A stretch of 64,000 nucleotides of DNA from Candidatus Symbiopectobacterium sp. NZEC151. Lineage in GTDB: Bacteria > Pseudomonadota > Gammaproteobacteria > Enterobacterales > Enterobacteriaceae. Below are positions 21,233 to 31,702 of the stretch, one piece after another. The position numbers and the translations under genes were made by a program. The stretch is taken from contig NZ_JAGFPE010000008.1 in assembly GCF_025962655.1 (NCBI RefSeq), positions 124,001 through 188,000 on the forward strand, read 5' to 3'. Each line of letters opens with the position of its first letter. Position 1 is the first letter of the stretch. Below the pieces are notes generated by a model. The model did no database searches. It was not told the DNA's origin and was given only the letters and a program-made list of their open reading frames with translations.

Positions 21233-23641
21233 ATGGGAACGCTGTCATTCAACCACACGCTGTTTATTGCTGCATTGCACCGCCAACGACAACACTATGG
21301 CGTGGCGGCGCTGACCAGCCTCAGCGCGCAGCAACAGTGGCATGTCGTCAGTACTGCGCTGGCGGAGCAGCTTGCCGCGCACCCGATAACCCCTCCCGAT
21401 TCGCCGCCAGGCCGTCATGTTAACTACCTCTCCATGGAATTTTTACCGGGTCGCCTCACGGGCAACAACCTGATTAATCTGGGATGGCACACTGCCGTGG
21501 CAGACGTGCTGGCAGAGCAGGGGCTTAGCCTCAGCGATGTGCTGGAAGGTGAGACTGACCCGGCATTGGGTAACGGGGGATTAGGGCGTCTGGCGTCCTG
21601 TTTTCTGGATGCGATGGCGACGGTGGGGCAACCGGCTATAGGTTACGGGCTGGACTATCAGTACGGCCTGTTCCGCCAACGTTTCGAAGCGTGCCAGCAG
21701 CATGAGTATCCTGATGACTGGCGGCGCGATGCGTATCCCTGGGGTCGCCCACAGCCGGAGCTTGGCGTGCAGGTCGGTTTCGGTGGCGTTATCGAATCGC
21801 GCGATGGAGAGGCAGAAAAATGGCTGCCCGCCTTTTATTTTCGCGGCGAGGCGCGTGATGTGCCGGTGCTGGGCTATGAAAACGGCGTGGTGCAGGTGTT
21901 GCGGCTCTGGCACTCTACGGCGGAAACCCCTTTCGATCTCACGGCATTCAACGCCGGGCGCTATCTGGACGCGGAGCGCGCCGGTGTGTCGGCGGCGAGC
22001 CTGACGAAAGTACTGTACCCGAATGACAACCACGCCGCCGGTCGGCGTCTGCGCCTGATGCAGCAATATTTTCAGTGCGCCTGCGCCGTCGCGGACATTG
22101 TGCGGCGACACCTTCAGGCGGGGCGGGCGTTGTCAGCGCTGCCGGAGTGGGAGGTGATTCAACTTAACGACACGCACCCGACGCTGGCTATCCCTGAATT
22201 GTTGCGCGTGTTGCTGGACGAACATCATCTGGGTTGGGACGAGGCGTGGGACATTACCCGGCGCATGTTTGCCTATACCAACCATACGTTGATGCCAGAA
22301 GCGCTCGAGCGCTGGCATGATGGCCTGTTCCGTCGCTTGCTGCCGCGCCACTTTGATCTGATCAACATCATTGATACGCATTTCAAAGCGCAGGTGGAGC
22401 AGCAGTGGGGCGCTCAGGCGCGGCATATCTGGCCGCGTGTCGCCATCCGCTATCAGCATCAGGTGCGCATGGCAAACCTGTGCGTGGTGGTCTGCTTTGC
22501 CGTTAACGGGGTGGCAGCACTGCATTCACGTCTGGTCGTGAGCGATCTGTTTCCTGAATATCACCAACTGTGGCCGCAAAAATTTCATAACGTGACCAAC
22601 GGCATTACGCCACGCCGCTGGCTAAAGCAGTGCAACCCGGCGCTGTCGGCGCTGTTGGATGAAACGGTTGGAACCGCCTGGACCACAGATTTACCCGCCT
22701 TGCGCGCGCTCGAGCCTTACGCCGATGACAGCGCGTTTCGGGCGCGTTACCGCGCCATCAAGCAGCAAAATAAAGAAAATCTGACCAACTGGGTAGGTCA
22801 GAATCTGGGGGTGAAACTGGACCCTCACGCCCTGTTTGACGTGCAGATCAAACGCTTGCATGAATACAAACGCCAGCACCTGAATTTGCTCCATATTCTT
22901 TCACTTTACCGCCAATTGCGTGATAACCCGCATCTGGATATAGTTCCGCGCGTCTTTGTCTTTGGGGCTAAGGCCGCACCGGGATATGTGCTGGCAAAAA
23001 ATATTATCTACGCCATTAATAGCGTAGCGGAGATGATTAATCGGGATAAGCATGTCAGAGATCGTTTGCGTATACTGTTTATTCCAGATTATCGTGTGTC
23101 GCTGGCGGAACGGATCATTCCCGCTGCCGATGTGTCGGAGCAAATCTCCACCGCCGGAAAAGAGGCCTCTGGCACCGGGAACATGAAGCTGGCGTTAAAC
23201 GGTGCGCTGACAGTGGGGACGCTGGACGGTGCCAATGTGGAAATGGCGCAGGAAGTCGGGGAAGAAAACCTGTTTATTTTCGGGCATACGGTGGATGAGG
23301 TTAAAAGCCTGCTGGCGCAGGGCTACGATCCGTGTGTGGTGCTCAAGCAGGTGCCGCAGTTGGCCCTTTTGCTGGATGAACTGGGCAGCGGTGCGTTTAG
23401 CCACGGCGACAAAACGGCGTTTGCGCCGTTACTGGAAAGTCTGCTGGACAAGGGCGATCCCTATCTGCTGCTGGCCGATTTCACGCCCTATTGTCAGACG
23501 CAGCAGCGTGTGGATGCGCTGTATCGTGATACGGAGGAATGGACGCGACGGTGTGTGCTGAATACCGCGCGAATGGGTTTTTTCAGTGCCGATCGGGCGA
23601 TTCATGATTATCAGACGCGCATTTGGCACGCGCGCTGTTGA
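21233..23641 (+). CDS. malP: Maltodextrin phosphorylase MalP
   Basis: Glycosyltransferase family 35 enzyme, 802 residues, that phosphorolyses alpha-1,4-glucans from the non-reducing end to glucose-1-phosphate. The pyridoxal-phosphate site is [19 protein letters not shown], with the Lys that forms the Schiff base, and the glycine-rich N-terminal block [20 protein letters not shown] is complete. It is shorter than animal phosphorylases, lacking their regulatory tail. GGGGAGAGG 5 bases before the ATG serves as ribosome site. malQ begins 10 bp after its stop. No malT gene or divergent promoter lies upstream; glpR ends only 43 bp away. Confidence 0.95.
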   Translation: MGTLSFNHTLFIAALHRQRQHYGVAALTSLSAQQQWHVVSTALAEQLAAHPITPPDSPPGRHVNYLSMEFLPGRLTGNNLINLGWHTAVADVLAEQGLSLSDVLEGETDPALGNGGLGRLASCFLDAMATVGQPAIGYGLDYQYGLFRQRFEACQQHEYPDDWRRDAYPWGRPQPELGVQVGFGGVIESRDGEAEKWLPAFYFRGEARDVPVLGYENGVVQVLRLWHSTAETPFDLTAFNAGRYLDAERAGVSAASLTKVLYPNDNHAAGRRLRLMQQYFQCACAVADIVRRHLQAGRALSALPEWEVIQLNDTHPTLAIPELLRVLLDEHHLGWDEAWDITRRMFAYTNHTLMPEALERWHDGLFRRLLPRHFDLINIIDTHFKAQVEQQWGAQARHIWPRVAIRYQHQVRMANLCVVVCFAVNGVAALHSRLVVSDLFPEYHQLWPQKFHNVTNGITPRRWLKQCNPALSALLDETVGTAWTTDLPALRALEPYADDSAFRARYRAIKQQNKENLTNWVGQNLGVKLDPHALFDVQIKRLHEYKRQHLNLLHILSLYRQLRDNPHLDIVPRVFVFGAKAAPGYVLAKNIIYAINSVAEMINRDKHVRDRLRILFIPDYRVSLAERIIPAADVSEQISTAGKEASGTGNMKLALNGALTVGTLDGANVEMAQEVGEENLFIFGHTVDEVKSLLAQGYDPCVVLKQVPQLALLLDELGSGAFSHGDKTAFAPLLESLLDKGDPYLLLADFTPYCQTQQRVDALYRDTEEWTRRCVLNTARMGFFSADRAIHDYQTRIWHARC

Positions 23642-23651
23642 GGGAAGGAAG

Positions 23652-25757
23652 ATGTCATTCAAGGTAGATAACCTGAAGTTCGCTCCTGTCGGCGTTGCCG
23701 ATACCTATACTGATGCATACGGTAAAACGCATCTTGTCGATGTTGCAGTGAAAACGCAACTGCTGAGCATGATGGCGACGAGCGGTTGCGAAAATGCACC
23801 GCTGCCTTCGGTCCGGGTTTTTCGTCAGGGCAAGGCGGCGCTGATTCCCCTGTCAGGCGACGGCGAGTTTGGTTGGACGCTGATGTATGAAAACGGGGGT
23901 CAGGTTCAGGGCAACATTACGGGCGGTAGCGAACTGCTGCTGCCGGATGCCTTACCGCTGGGCTATCACGAACTGATTTTGATGCGCGGTGAACAGCGTT
24001 GGACCTGCCGCGTGATTGTCGCGCCGCAGCGCGGCTATGAGCCGGAGCCCTTGAACCAGGGCAAGCGTTGGTGGGGCGTTAACGTGCAGCTTTATACGCT
24101 ACGCTCGCAGGATAACTGGGGGATTGGCGATTTCGGCGATCTGCGCCAACTGGTGGAGCAAGTCGCGCGGCGCGGCGGTGCCTTTATCGGCGTAAATCCT
24201 CTGCATGCGCTTTACCCTGCCGACCCCGAGGCTGCCAGCCCTTACAGCCCCTCTTCCCGTCACTGGTTGAATATCATTTATATCAATGTGAACCGTATTG
24301 ATGATTTTCAGCAGAGCAAAGAGGCGCAAGCCTGGTGGCGACAGGATGACACGCAGCGTCAGTTAGCGACACTGCGCGCCGGACGTTGGGTCGACTACAG
24401 CGGCGTGATGGCGCAAAAACTGGCCGCGCTGCGGCTGGCATACGACTTTTTCAAGACGCGCAGCGTGCTCGATCCGCGCGTCAGTGCGTTTCGTCAATTT
24501 GTGGTCAGCGGCGGGCAAAGCCTGCAACGGCAAGCCACCTTTGATGCGTTGCAAACCTGGCTTAAGCGTCAGGGCGAAAATTATGGCGATTGGCAGCAGT
24601 GGCCAAAGCGTTATCACGACGTGCATGGCGACACGGTGAAAGCGTTTTGTCAGGAAAATGAGCACGATATTGCGTTTTACTGCTGGCTGCAATGGATGGC
24701 TAACGAGCAACTGGCAGAGTGTTTCGCGCACAGTAAACAGCTTGGCATGCCTATTGGCCTATACCGGGACATGGCCGTGGGGGTGGCGCAGGGTGGGGCA
24801 GAAACCTGGGATGAGCGTCGACTTTACTGTCTGGACGCCGCCATCGGCGCACCACCCGACCCGCTGGGGCCGCAGGGGCAAAACTGGTCGCTGCCACCGA
24901 TGAACCCGCACGTGATGCAGGCGCAGGGGTATCAGCCGTTTATCGATGTGCTGCGCAGCAACATGGCGCACTGTGGCGCATTGCGTATCGACCATGTGAT
25001 GGGGCTGCTGCGCCTGTGGTGGATACCCAAAGCCGAACCCGCCACGCGCGGTGCCTATGTGCACTATCCGCTGGATGATTTACTGGCGGTGCTGGCGCTG
25101 GAGAGCCAACGCCAGCGCTGTCTGGTCGTGGGGGAAGATCTGGGGACGGTGCCGGCCGAGATTGTGGATAAACTGCGCGATAGCGGCGTTTACTCTTACA
25201 AGGTGCTGTTTTTTGAACAGGATGAGCACCATCACTTTCGCGCTCCGCTCGATTACCCGCGCCAGTCAATGGCGACCATCACCACGCACGATCTGCCCAC
25301 GTTGCGCGGCTTTTGGCAAAACGTCGATCTGTCATTGGGCAAAGAGCTGGGTCTCTATCCTGATGAACGCGCGTTGCAGCAGCAGATTGAACAGCGCGAT
25401 AGCGCCAAGCAGGGGCTGCTCGATGCGTTGCATCAGTATCAGCTGTTACCGCAGCGCGTCGGGCGCAATGCGGCGTTAACCGCGATGGGGACGCAACTGA
25501 GTCGCGGTGTGCAGCGTTATCTGGCGGACAGTCGCAGTGCGCTGCTGGGGTTGCAACTCGAGGATTGGCTGGATATGGCGACACCGGTCAATATTCCCGG
25601 CACCACGCGTGAATACCCCAACTGGCGGCGCAAGCTGAGCAGAACGGTGACGTCTATTTTCAGCGATCGCCATCTGGAACGCTTGATTCGCGATCTCGAT
25701 CTGCGGCGTGGTCTAGCGTTGCCACCGGAAGCGGCGAGTGAAACCCGTAAGAATTGA
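23652..25757 (+). CDS. malQ: 4-alpha-glucanotransferase (amylomaltase) MalQ
   Basis: Glycoside hydrolase family 77 enzyme, 701 residues, that transfers dextrinyl units between maltodextrins, working with MalP. The nucleophile Asp is in LRIDHVMGLLR, the acid/base Glu in VVGEDLGTVP, and the transition-state Asp in TTHDLPTLRGFW. The frame is open upstream into malP (to 23586), but the ATG at 23652 has a GGAAGGAAG-like site and begins MSFKVDN. The bacterial N-terminal extension of about 130 residues is present. Same transcript as malP. Confidence 0.95.
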   Translation: MSFKVDNLKFAPVGVADTYTDAYGKTHLVDVAVKTQLLSMMATSGCENAPLPSVRVFRQGKAALIPLSGDGEFGWTLMYENGGQVQGNITGGSELLLPDALPLGYHELILMRGEQRWTCRVIVAPQRGYEPEPLNQGKRWWGVNVQLYTLRSQDNWGIGDFGDLRQLVEQVARRGGAFIGVNPLHALYPADPEAASPYSPSSRHWLNIIYINVNRIDDFQQSKEAQAWWRQDDTQRQLATLRAGRWVDYSGVMAQKLAALRLAYDFFKTRSVLDPRVSAFRQFVVSGGQSLQRQATFDALQTWLKRQGENYGDWQQWPKRYHDVHGDTVKAFCQENEHDIAFYCWLQWMANEQLAECFAHSKQLGMPIGLYRDMAVGVAQGGAETWDERRLYCLDAAIGAPPDPLGPQGQNWSLPPMNPHVMQAQGYQPFIDVLRSNMAHCGALRIDHVMGLLRLWWIPKAEPATRGAYVHYPLDDLLAVLALESQRQRCLVVGEDLGTVPAEIVDKLRDSGVYSYKVLFFEQDEHHHFRAPLDYPRQSMATITTHDLPTLRGFWQNVDLSLGKELGLYPDERALQQQIEQRDSAKQGLLDALHQYQLLPQRVGRNAALTAMGTQLSRGVQRYLADSRSALLGLQLEDWLDMATPVNIPGTTREYPNWRRKLSRTVTSIFSDRHLERLIRDLDLRRGLALPPEAASETRKN

Positions 25758-25774
25758 TGGATTGGCTGACGAGC

Positions 25775-25798
25775 ACTCCCCACACTGGCGTGGGGAGT
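25775..25798. terminator. Stem-loop between convergent malQ and nfuA
   Basis: Perfect 9-bp stem ACTCCCCAC (25775-25783) and GTGGGGAGT (25790-25798) around ACTGGC, 17 bp after the malQ stop. It lies between two convergent genes, so it may stop transcription from both sides, but a T-run is lacking on either strand. Confidence 0.55.
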
Positions 25799-25821
25799 CG
25801 GGCGATAGGATTATCGTGCGA

Positions 25822-26397
25822 TCAATAGTAAGAATGTTCGCCGCGCTGGTGTTCTGTCAAATCGCGCACGCCTTTCAGCTCAGGGAACTTCTCTAACAGC
25901 TCTTTCTCGATGCCTTCTTTCAGCGTGTAATCGACCATTGAACAGCCGTTGCAACCGCCGCCGAATTGCAGGATAGCCAAGCCATCATCGGTGATTTCCA
26001 TCAGCGTTACGCGGCCGCCGTGCCCGGCCAACTGGGGGTTGATCTGGGATTGCAGCACATACTCCACGCGTTCCATCAACGGCGCATTGTCACCCACTTT
26101 GCGCATTTTTGCGTTAGGGGCTTTGAGCGTCAATTGAGAGCCCAACTGATCGGTAACGAAGTCGATTTCAGCATCTTCCAGATAAGGCGCGCTCAGTTCA
26201 TCCACGTAGGCGGAAAGCTTCTCGAACTTCAATTCAGTGTCGGAGGCTTCCACCGCATCCGGCGGACAATAGGAAACGCCACACTCAGCGTTAGGCGTGC
26301 CCGGATTGATAACGAAGACGCGAATTTGCGTGCCTTCTTCTTGTTTTACCAGCAGTTTGACAAAATGGTCTTGTGCAGAGTCGGTAATACGGATCAT
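25822..26397 (-). CDS. nfuA: Fe-S cluster carrier NfuA
   Basis: 191 residues, exactly the E. coli length. N-terminal degenerate A-type domain and C-terminal Nfu domain with the cluster ligands in [13 protein letters not shown]. It binds a [4Fe-4S] cluster at a dimer interface and delivers it to apo-proteins, especially under oxidative stress or iron limitation; in E. coli it also restores lipoyl synthase. gntT, its E. coli neighbour, is absent here. Read leftwards, towards malQ. Confidence 0.96.
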   Translation of the reverse strand: MIRITDSAQDHFVKLLVKQEEGTQIRVFVINPGTPNAECGVSYCPPDAVEASDTELKFEKLSAYVDELSAPYLEDAEIDFVTDQLGSQLTLKAPNAKMRKVGDNAPLMERVEYVLQSQINPQLAGHGGRVTLMEITDDGLAILQFGGGCNGCSMVDYTLKEGIEKELLEKFPELKGVRDLTEHQRGEHSYY

Positions 26398-26486
26398 AGT
26401 GGATTAACTCAATAGTTGACTACGCTTATCGGTCATAATACGCCCATCGAGGCGTTAACTCCAATTCATTCACGGTAAATGCCATT

Positions 26487-26613
<127 letters not shown>

Positions 26614-26628
26614 TGGCAACAAAGGCGT

Positions 26629-27327
26629 TCACGCATCGAGCAGCGTGCGGCACAGGCACCACACCTGAATATGCGCGGCACCCTGCGCCTGTAATACGCG
26701 GCAGATCTCTGCCACGGTATTGCCCGTGGTCACCACGTCATCCACCAGCGCCACCCGAAGCCCAGAGAGGTCCAGGTTGCAGGCAAACGCATGCCGCAGG
26801 TTGTAGCGCCGCTCAGAGGCGCACAGGTGCTGTTGCAGAGGCGTATGGCGCACGCGCGTGAGCGCATGAGGATGATAGCGGCAGCGCAGCCAGCGGGCCA
26901 GAGGTTGCGCCAGCAACTCGGTTTGATTAAAGCCGCGCCGCCAGCGCTGACGGCGGTGCAGTGGCACGGTGAGCAGCACATCGGGTTTCTCAACGCGTTG
27001 TGGCGCAAGGCGATATTCGCTGAGCCAACGCAGCAGCATCTGTCGCGCGAGCACTTGCCCAAGTTCGATGCGTCCGTGGAATTTAAGCTGTTTCAATAGC
27101 GTGGTGAACGGAGGGCGGTAATCGGAGACAAAGGTCAGGCGGTGCCAGCGTGGCGGGCGATACAGGCAGCGACCGCACGGCACCGTGGCATTGCCGGACG
27201 GTAACCCGCAGCGCGGGCAGCACACCGGTGGAGCCGGAAGATGACGCTGACAATAGCAGCAAATACCGTGATGGTAATGATAAAGCGGTTGTTGGCATAG
27301 CCAGCAATTGGCACTGATGGTTAACAT
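26629..27327 (-). CDS. gntX: GntX/ComFC-like amidophosphoribosyltransferase-fold protein
   Basis: 232-residue member of the ComF family. The N-terminal third has zinc-finger-like cysteines (CWLC, CCYC, CPRCG, CGRC) and the C-terminal part is a phosphoribosyltransferase fold with the PRPP-type loop VALVDDVVTTGNT. Needed for use of DNA as a nutrient in E. coli and for competence in relatives (ComF), which fits the hof genes at 58597-62221; exact reaction unknown. The start ATG at 27325-27327 (MLTISANCW) aligns with E. coli; the frame runs on to 27381 without similarity. Divergent from bioH with 46 bp between the starts. Confidence 0.92.
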   Translation of the reverse strand: MLTISANCWLCQQPLYHYHHGICCYCQRHLPAPPVCCPRCGLPSGNATVPCGRCLYRPPRWHRLTFVSDYRPPFTTLLKQLKFHGRIELGQVLARQMLLRWLSEYRLAPQRVEKPDVLLTVPLHRRQRWRRGFNQTELLAQPLARWLRCRYHPHALTRVRHTPLQQHLCASERRYNLRHAFACNLDLSGLRVALVDDVVTTGNTVAEICRVLQAQGAAHIQVWCLCRTLLDA

Positions 27328-27373
27328 AGCGGCCTCGCAACAAAATTTCGAACGACTAGCAGGAAGATAATTG

Positions 27374-28141
27374 ATGACCACGCTCTATTGGCACACCGAA
27401 GGGGAAGGGAAACGCGATCTTGTGTTGCTGCACGGATGGGGGCTGAACGCGCAGGTATGGCAGGGTATTGCAGTGCGACTGGCACCGCATTTTCGACTGC
27501 ACTGTGTCGATCTCCCCGGTTATGGCCGTAGTGTGGGATATGGGGCGTTATCGCTTGCTGACATGGCCGATATCGTGCTGGCACAGGCACCCGAGCAGGC
27601 TGTCTGGCTGGGATGGTCGCTAGGCGGGTTGGTTGCCTGTCAGGCGGCACTCAGTGCGCCTGCGCGTGTCAGTGCGTTGATCACGGTTGCTTCCTCCCCG
27701 CGCTTCAGCGCCCAAGCGGAGTGGCCCGGTATTAAGCCTACGGTTTTACAAGGTTTTCAGCAGCAGCTCAGCGAAGATTTTCAGCGCACCGTGGAGCGTT
27801 TTCTGGCGTTGCAAACCCTGGGCACCGGCAGTGCGCGTCAGGATGCGCGTCTGCTAAAAAGTGTGGTATTGGAACAACCGATGCCGAGCATTGAGGTGCT
27901 TGAGGGGGGCTTGGACATTTTGCGCCAAACCGACCTGCGTGAGGCGATGGCGTCGTTGACGTTACCGATGCTGCGTGTTTACGGGGCGCTGGACGGACTG
28001 GTGCCCCGTAAAGTGGCGAGCCTGCTTGATGAACGATGGCCCGATACTGACTCGGTGGTGATGGCGCAGGCGGCACATGCACCGTTTATTTCCCACCCGG
28101 ATGCCTTTGCCGAAACGGTTTGTGCGTTTGCTGGCGTCTAA
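27374..28141 (+). CDS. bioH: Pimeloyl-[acyl-carrier protein] methyl ester esterase BioH
   Basis: Alpha/beta-hydrolase that removes the methyl group from pimeloyl-ACP methyl ester and so ends the BioC-BioH route to the biotin precursor. 255 residues. Catalytic Ser in [10 protein letters not shown], Asp in YGALDGLVP, and His in [10 protein letters not shown]; the oxyanion region is [12 protein letters not shown]. The ATG at 27374 follows an in-frame TTG; AGGAAGA is the ribosome site. In E. coli feoABC comes next; here an ERIC repeat and acrD do. Confidence 0.95.
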   Translation: MTTLYWHTEGEGKRDLVLLHGWGLNAQVWQGIAVRLAPHFRLHCVDLPGYGRSVGYGALSLADMADIVLAQAPEQAVWLGWSLGGLVACQAALSAPARVSALITVASSPRFSAQAEWPGIKPTVLQGFQQQLSEDFQRTVERFLALQTLGTGSARQDARLLKSVVLEQPMPSIEVLEGGLDILRQTDLREAMASLTLPMLRVYGALDGLVPRKVASLLDERWPDTDSVVMAQAAHAPFISHPDAFAETVCAFAGV

Positions 28142-28249
28142 CGCGTTGTTGAGTAAAGGCACAAAAAAATGTGTCACCAACGTTAATTTACATATTCTCC
28201 TCATTTTCTCCACGATGTTGCGTGCGGTGACAGGGTAAAGTAGCGCGTC

Positions 28250-28375
<126 letters not shown>

Positions 28376-28428
28376 TTAGGGAATTATATGCGCCACGTAT
28401 AAAAATAGTCTGAAGGAGCGTTGTTTCG

Positions 28429-31400
28429 ATGGCGAATTTTTTTATTGATCGCCCGATCTTTGCCTGGGTACTGGCCATCCTGCTGAGTCTGGGTGGCATG
28501 ATGGCGATTGCCTCGTTGGCGGTTGAGCAATATCCCGATTTGGCACCGCCCAATGTGCGTATCAACGCTTCTTACCCGGGTGCTTCCGCGCAGACCATGG
28601 AAAACACCGTGACGCAGATTATCGAGCAAAGCATGACTGGGCTCGATCATCTGATGTACATGTCATCGCAAAGCAGCTCCGGCCAGTCACGCATTACCTT
28701 AAGCTTTGATGCGGGCACCGATCCGGATAACGCGCGTCAGCAGGTGCAGAACCAGTTGCAATCGGCGATGCGAAAACTGCCGCAGGATGTGCAGCAACAG
28801 GGGGTCACCGTCAACAAGACGGGGGACACCAATATCCTGATGATCGCGTTCGTCTCGACAGACGGCAGCATGGAGAAGCAGGATATCTCCGACTATGTCG
28901 CCAGTAACGTGCAGGAACCGCTCAGCCGCATCAACGGAGTGGGCAGCGTCGATATTTTCGGTTCGCAGTATGCCATGCGCATCTGGCTCGATCCGTCTAA
29001 ACTCAAATCCTTTTCCCTGACGGCCAGCGATGTGGTGAGCGCCATTCAATCGCAAAACAGTCAGGTGTCAGTGGGTCAGGTAGGCGGTACGCCATCTGTA
29101 GATTATCAGTCACTAAATGCCACCGTAAACGCGCGCTCGTTGTTGCAAACCCCCGAGCAGTTCCGCGCCATTACCCTGCGTGTGAATCAGGATGGCTCCG
29201 CGGTGACGCTGGGCGACGTGGCGAAGATTGAACTGGGGGCAGAAAACTACGACTCGCTGAGCCGCTTCAATGGTCAGTCTGCCTCTGGCCTCGGTATCAA
29301 GTTGGCGTCCGGGGCCAATGAAATTGAAACCGATAAGCTGGTGCGTGCACGGTTGGCCGAACTGGCGCCGTTTTTCCCGCACGGGCTGGAAGCGAAAATC
29401 GCGTTCGAAACCTCTCCCTTTGTAAAAGCCTCAATTGAGGATGTGGTGAAAACGCTGCTGGAAGCGGTGCTGCTGGTGTTTTTGGTGATGTACCTGTTCT
29501 TGCAAAATTTCCGCGCTACGCTCATTCCCACTATCGCGGTCCCTGTGGTGTTGCTGGGTACGTTTGCCGTGCTCTATGCCTTTGGTTTTAGCCTCAATAC
29601 GTTGACCATGTTCGCCATGGTGCTTGCCATCGGACTGTTGGTGGATGATGCCATTGTGGTGGTGGAAAACGTGGAGCGCGTGATGAGCGAGGAGGGGTTG
29701 AGCCCCAAAGCCGCCACGCGCAAATCGATGCAACAGGTGCAAAGTGCGCTGGTGGGAATTGCATTGGTGCTCTCTGCGGTGTTTGTACCGATGGCGTTTT
29801 TTGGCGGCACCACCGGTGCTATTTACCGCCAGTTCTCCATCACCATCGTCTCCGCCATGGTGCTGTCAGTGTTGGTGGCGTTGATTTTAACCCCAGCGCT
29901 GTGCGCCACGCTGCTGAAACCGCTGGCGAAAGGTGAACACCACGGCAAACGCGGCTTCTTTGGCTGGTTTAATCGTCAGTTTAATCGGCTCTCTGAACGC
30001 TACGAACACGGTGTTGGCAAGATAGTGGTCAAAAGTGGCCGCTGGTTTGTGCTCTACCTCGCGATTATTGGCGTGATGGCGTTCCTGTTCCGCACTTTGC
30101 CCACCTCGTTTTTGCCGCAGGAAGATCGCGGCGTCTTTATGACGCAGATCCAGCTACCGCCCGGCTCGACACAGCAGCAAACGCTGAAAGTGGTCGAGAA
30201 GGTGGAAGCTTATTACATGACGCAAGAAAAAGAGAACGTGGTATCGGTATTTACCGCCGTCGGTAACGGCCCCGGCGGTAACGGCCAGAACGTGGCACAG
30301 CTGTTTGTTCGCCTGAAAGATTGGGATGAACGCCCCGGCGCGCAAAACAGTGCAGGAGCCATCGTTGAACGGGCAACGCGCGCCTTCCGCCGTATCAATG
30401 AGGCGCGGGTTTTCGCCAGTACACCACCGGCGATTTCCGGTTTGGGTAACGCATCCGGGTTTGATATGGAATTGCAGGATCGCGCTGGGCTGGGGCACGA
30501 CGCCTTAATGGCGGCGCGTGACACGCTGCTGGCGCAGGCAGCGGGAGATGCGCGTTTGACCCGGGTTCGCCACAACGGTCTGGACGACAGTCCGCAGATG
30601 CAAATCACCATCGATCAGCGCAAAGCAGAATCGCTGGGAGTGTCCATCAGCAACATCAACAGTACGCTGAAGATTGGCTGGGGCTCCACTTACGTGAACG
30701 ATTTTATCGATCGCGGACGGGTGAAAAAGGTGTATGTGCAGGCGGCTGCGCCCTACCGTATGCTGCCAGACGATCTTAACAAATGGTATGTGCGTAATGA
30801 CAGCGGGGGCATGGTGCCGTTCTCCGCCTTTGCCCAAACCTCGTGGATGACCGGTTCGCCGCGTCTGGAACGCTATAACGGCTTCTCCGCGCTGGAGATC
30901 CTCGGTGAGTCTGCGCCCGGCGTCAGCACCGGTACTGCCATGGATGTGATGGAACAACTGGTGGCTAAATTGCCGGAGGGTTTTGGGCTGGAGTGGACTG
31001 GCATGTCGCTGCAAGAGCGCATGACCGGGGCACAGGCTCCGGCACTCTATGCCATCTCCCTGCTGGTGGTGTTCCTGTGTCTGGCGGCGCTGTATGAAAG
31101 CTGGTCCGTGCCGTTCTCCGTGATGCTGGTGGTGCCGCTCGGCGTGTTGGGTGCATTGATCGCGACCTGGGCGCGCGGGCTGGAAAATGACGTTTATTTT
31201 CAGGTCGGCCTGCTGACAGTGATCGGGCTCTCAGCCAAAAACGCCATATTGATTGTAGAGTTTGCCAACGATCTCAACCACAAAGGCGTGGATATCGTCA
31301 AAGCCACGCTGGAAGCTTCCCGCCAACGCTTGCGCCCCATCCTGATGACGTCACTGGCCTTTGTTTTTGGTGTGTTGCCGATGGCAACCAGCACCGGTGC

Positions 31401-31539
31401 GGGCTCCGCCAGCCAGCACGCGGTGGGCACCGGCGTGATTGGCGGCATGGTCGCAGCTACCGTGCTGGCGATTTTCTTTGTTCCCCTGTTTTTCGTCGTA
31501 GTTCGACGCCGCTTCCCATTGAGAGAGAAAACGGAGTAG
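28429..31539 (+). CDS. acrD: RND multidrug efflux transporter AcrD
   Basis: Proton-driven inner-membrane efflux pump, 1036 residues (E. coli AcrD 1037), with twelve membrane helices and two large periplasmic loops. Proton-relay residues are visible: the two Asp of [18 protein letters not shown] in helix 4 and the Lys of [13 protein letters not shown] in helix 10. The sequence follows AcrD rather than AcrB across its length ([34 protein letters not shown]). AcrD exports aminoglycosides and other polar drugs, and in E. coli uses AcrA and TolC encoded elsewhere; no partner gene is adjacent here either. In E. coli acrD lies elsewhere on the chromosome, so its place after bioH is unusual. GGAG ribosome site; terminator right after. 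Confidence 0.93.
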   Translation: MANFFIDRPIFAWVLAILLSLGGMMAIASLAVEQYPDLAPPNVRINASYPGASAQTMENTVTQIIEQSMTGLDHLMYMSSQSSSGQSRITLSFDAGTDPDNARQQVQNQLQSAMRKLPQDVQQQGVTVNKTGDTNILMIAFVSTDGSMEKQDISDYVASNVQEPLSRINGVGSVDIFGSQYAMRIWLDPSKLKSFSLTASDVVSAIQSQNSQVSVGQVGGTPSVDYQSLNATVNARSLLQTPEQFRAITLRVNQDGSAVTLGDVAKIELGAENYDSLSRFNGQSASGLGIKLASGANEIETDKLVRARLAELAPFFPHGLEAKIAFETSPFVKASIEDVVKTLLEAVLLVFLVMYLFLQNFRATLIPTIAVPVVLLGTFAVLYAFGFSLNTLTMFAMVLAIGLLVDDAIVVVENVERVMSEEGLSPKAATRKSMQQVQSALVGIALVLSAVFVPMAFFGGTTGAIYRQFSITIVSAMVLSVLVALILTPALCATLLKPLAKGEHHGKRGFFGWFNRQFNRLSERYEHGVGKIVVKSGRWFVLYLAIIGVMAFLFRTLPTSFLPQEDRGVFMTQIQLPPGSTQQQTLKVVEKVEAYYMTQEKENVVSVFTAVGNGPGGNGQNVAQLFVRLKDWDERPGAQNSAGAIVERATRAFRRINEARVFASTPPAISGLGNASGFDMELQDRAGLGHDALMAARDTLLAQAAGDARLTRVRHNGLDDSPQMQITIDQRKAESLGVSISNINSTLKIGWGSTYVNDFIDRGRVKKVYVQAAAPYRMLPDDLNKWYVRNDSGGMVPFSAFAQTSWMTGSPRLERYNGFSALEILGESAPGVSTGTAMDVMEQLVAKLPEGFGLEWTGMSLQERMTGAQAPALYAISLLVVFLCLAALYESWSVPFSVMLVVPLGVLGALIATWARGLENDVYFQVGLLTVIGLSAKNAILIVEFANDLNHKGVDIVKATLEASRQRLRPILMTSLAFVFGVLPMATSTGAGSASQHAVGTGVIGGMVAATVLAIFFVPLFFVVVRRRFPLREKTE

Positions 31540-31562
31540 TGCTTATTGGTCTCTCTTTCCTT

Positions 31563-31591
31563 ATCCCCGTGGGAGTCACGGGGATTTTTTT
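31563..31591 (+). terminator. Rho-independent terminator of acrD
   Basis: Nine-bp stem ATCCCCGTG (31563-31571) with CACGGGGAT (31577-31585), a five-base loop and a run of seven T (31585-31591), 23 bp after the acrD stop codon. Classic intrinsic terminator. Confidence 0.93.
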
Positions 31592-31702
31592 CCTGCCAAC
31601 CACGTAATGAATAAACACCTCCATACCTGTCAACATTCATCAAACTGTAAACAAAGGTAACTAGGTTATGTCGTGATTATATTATCGCTCAAGGACATGA
31701 CC

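Noticed and set aside
31592-31702. Pho box or Zur box upstream of the alkaline phosphatase
   Set aside because: CTGTCAA and CTGTAAA occur but 18 bp apart, not in the 11-bp register of PhoB sites; no palindrome near the Zur consensus was found.
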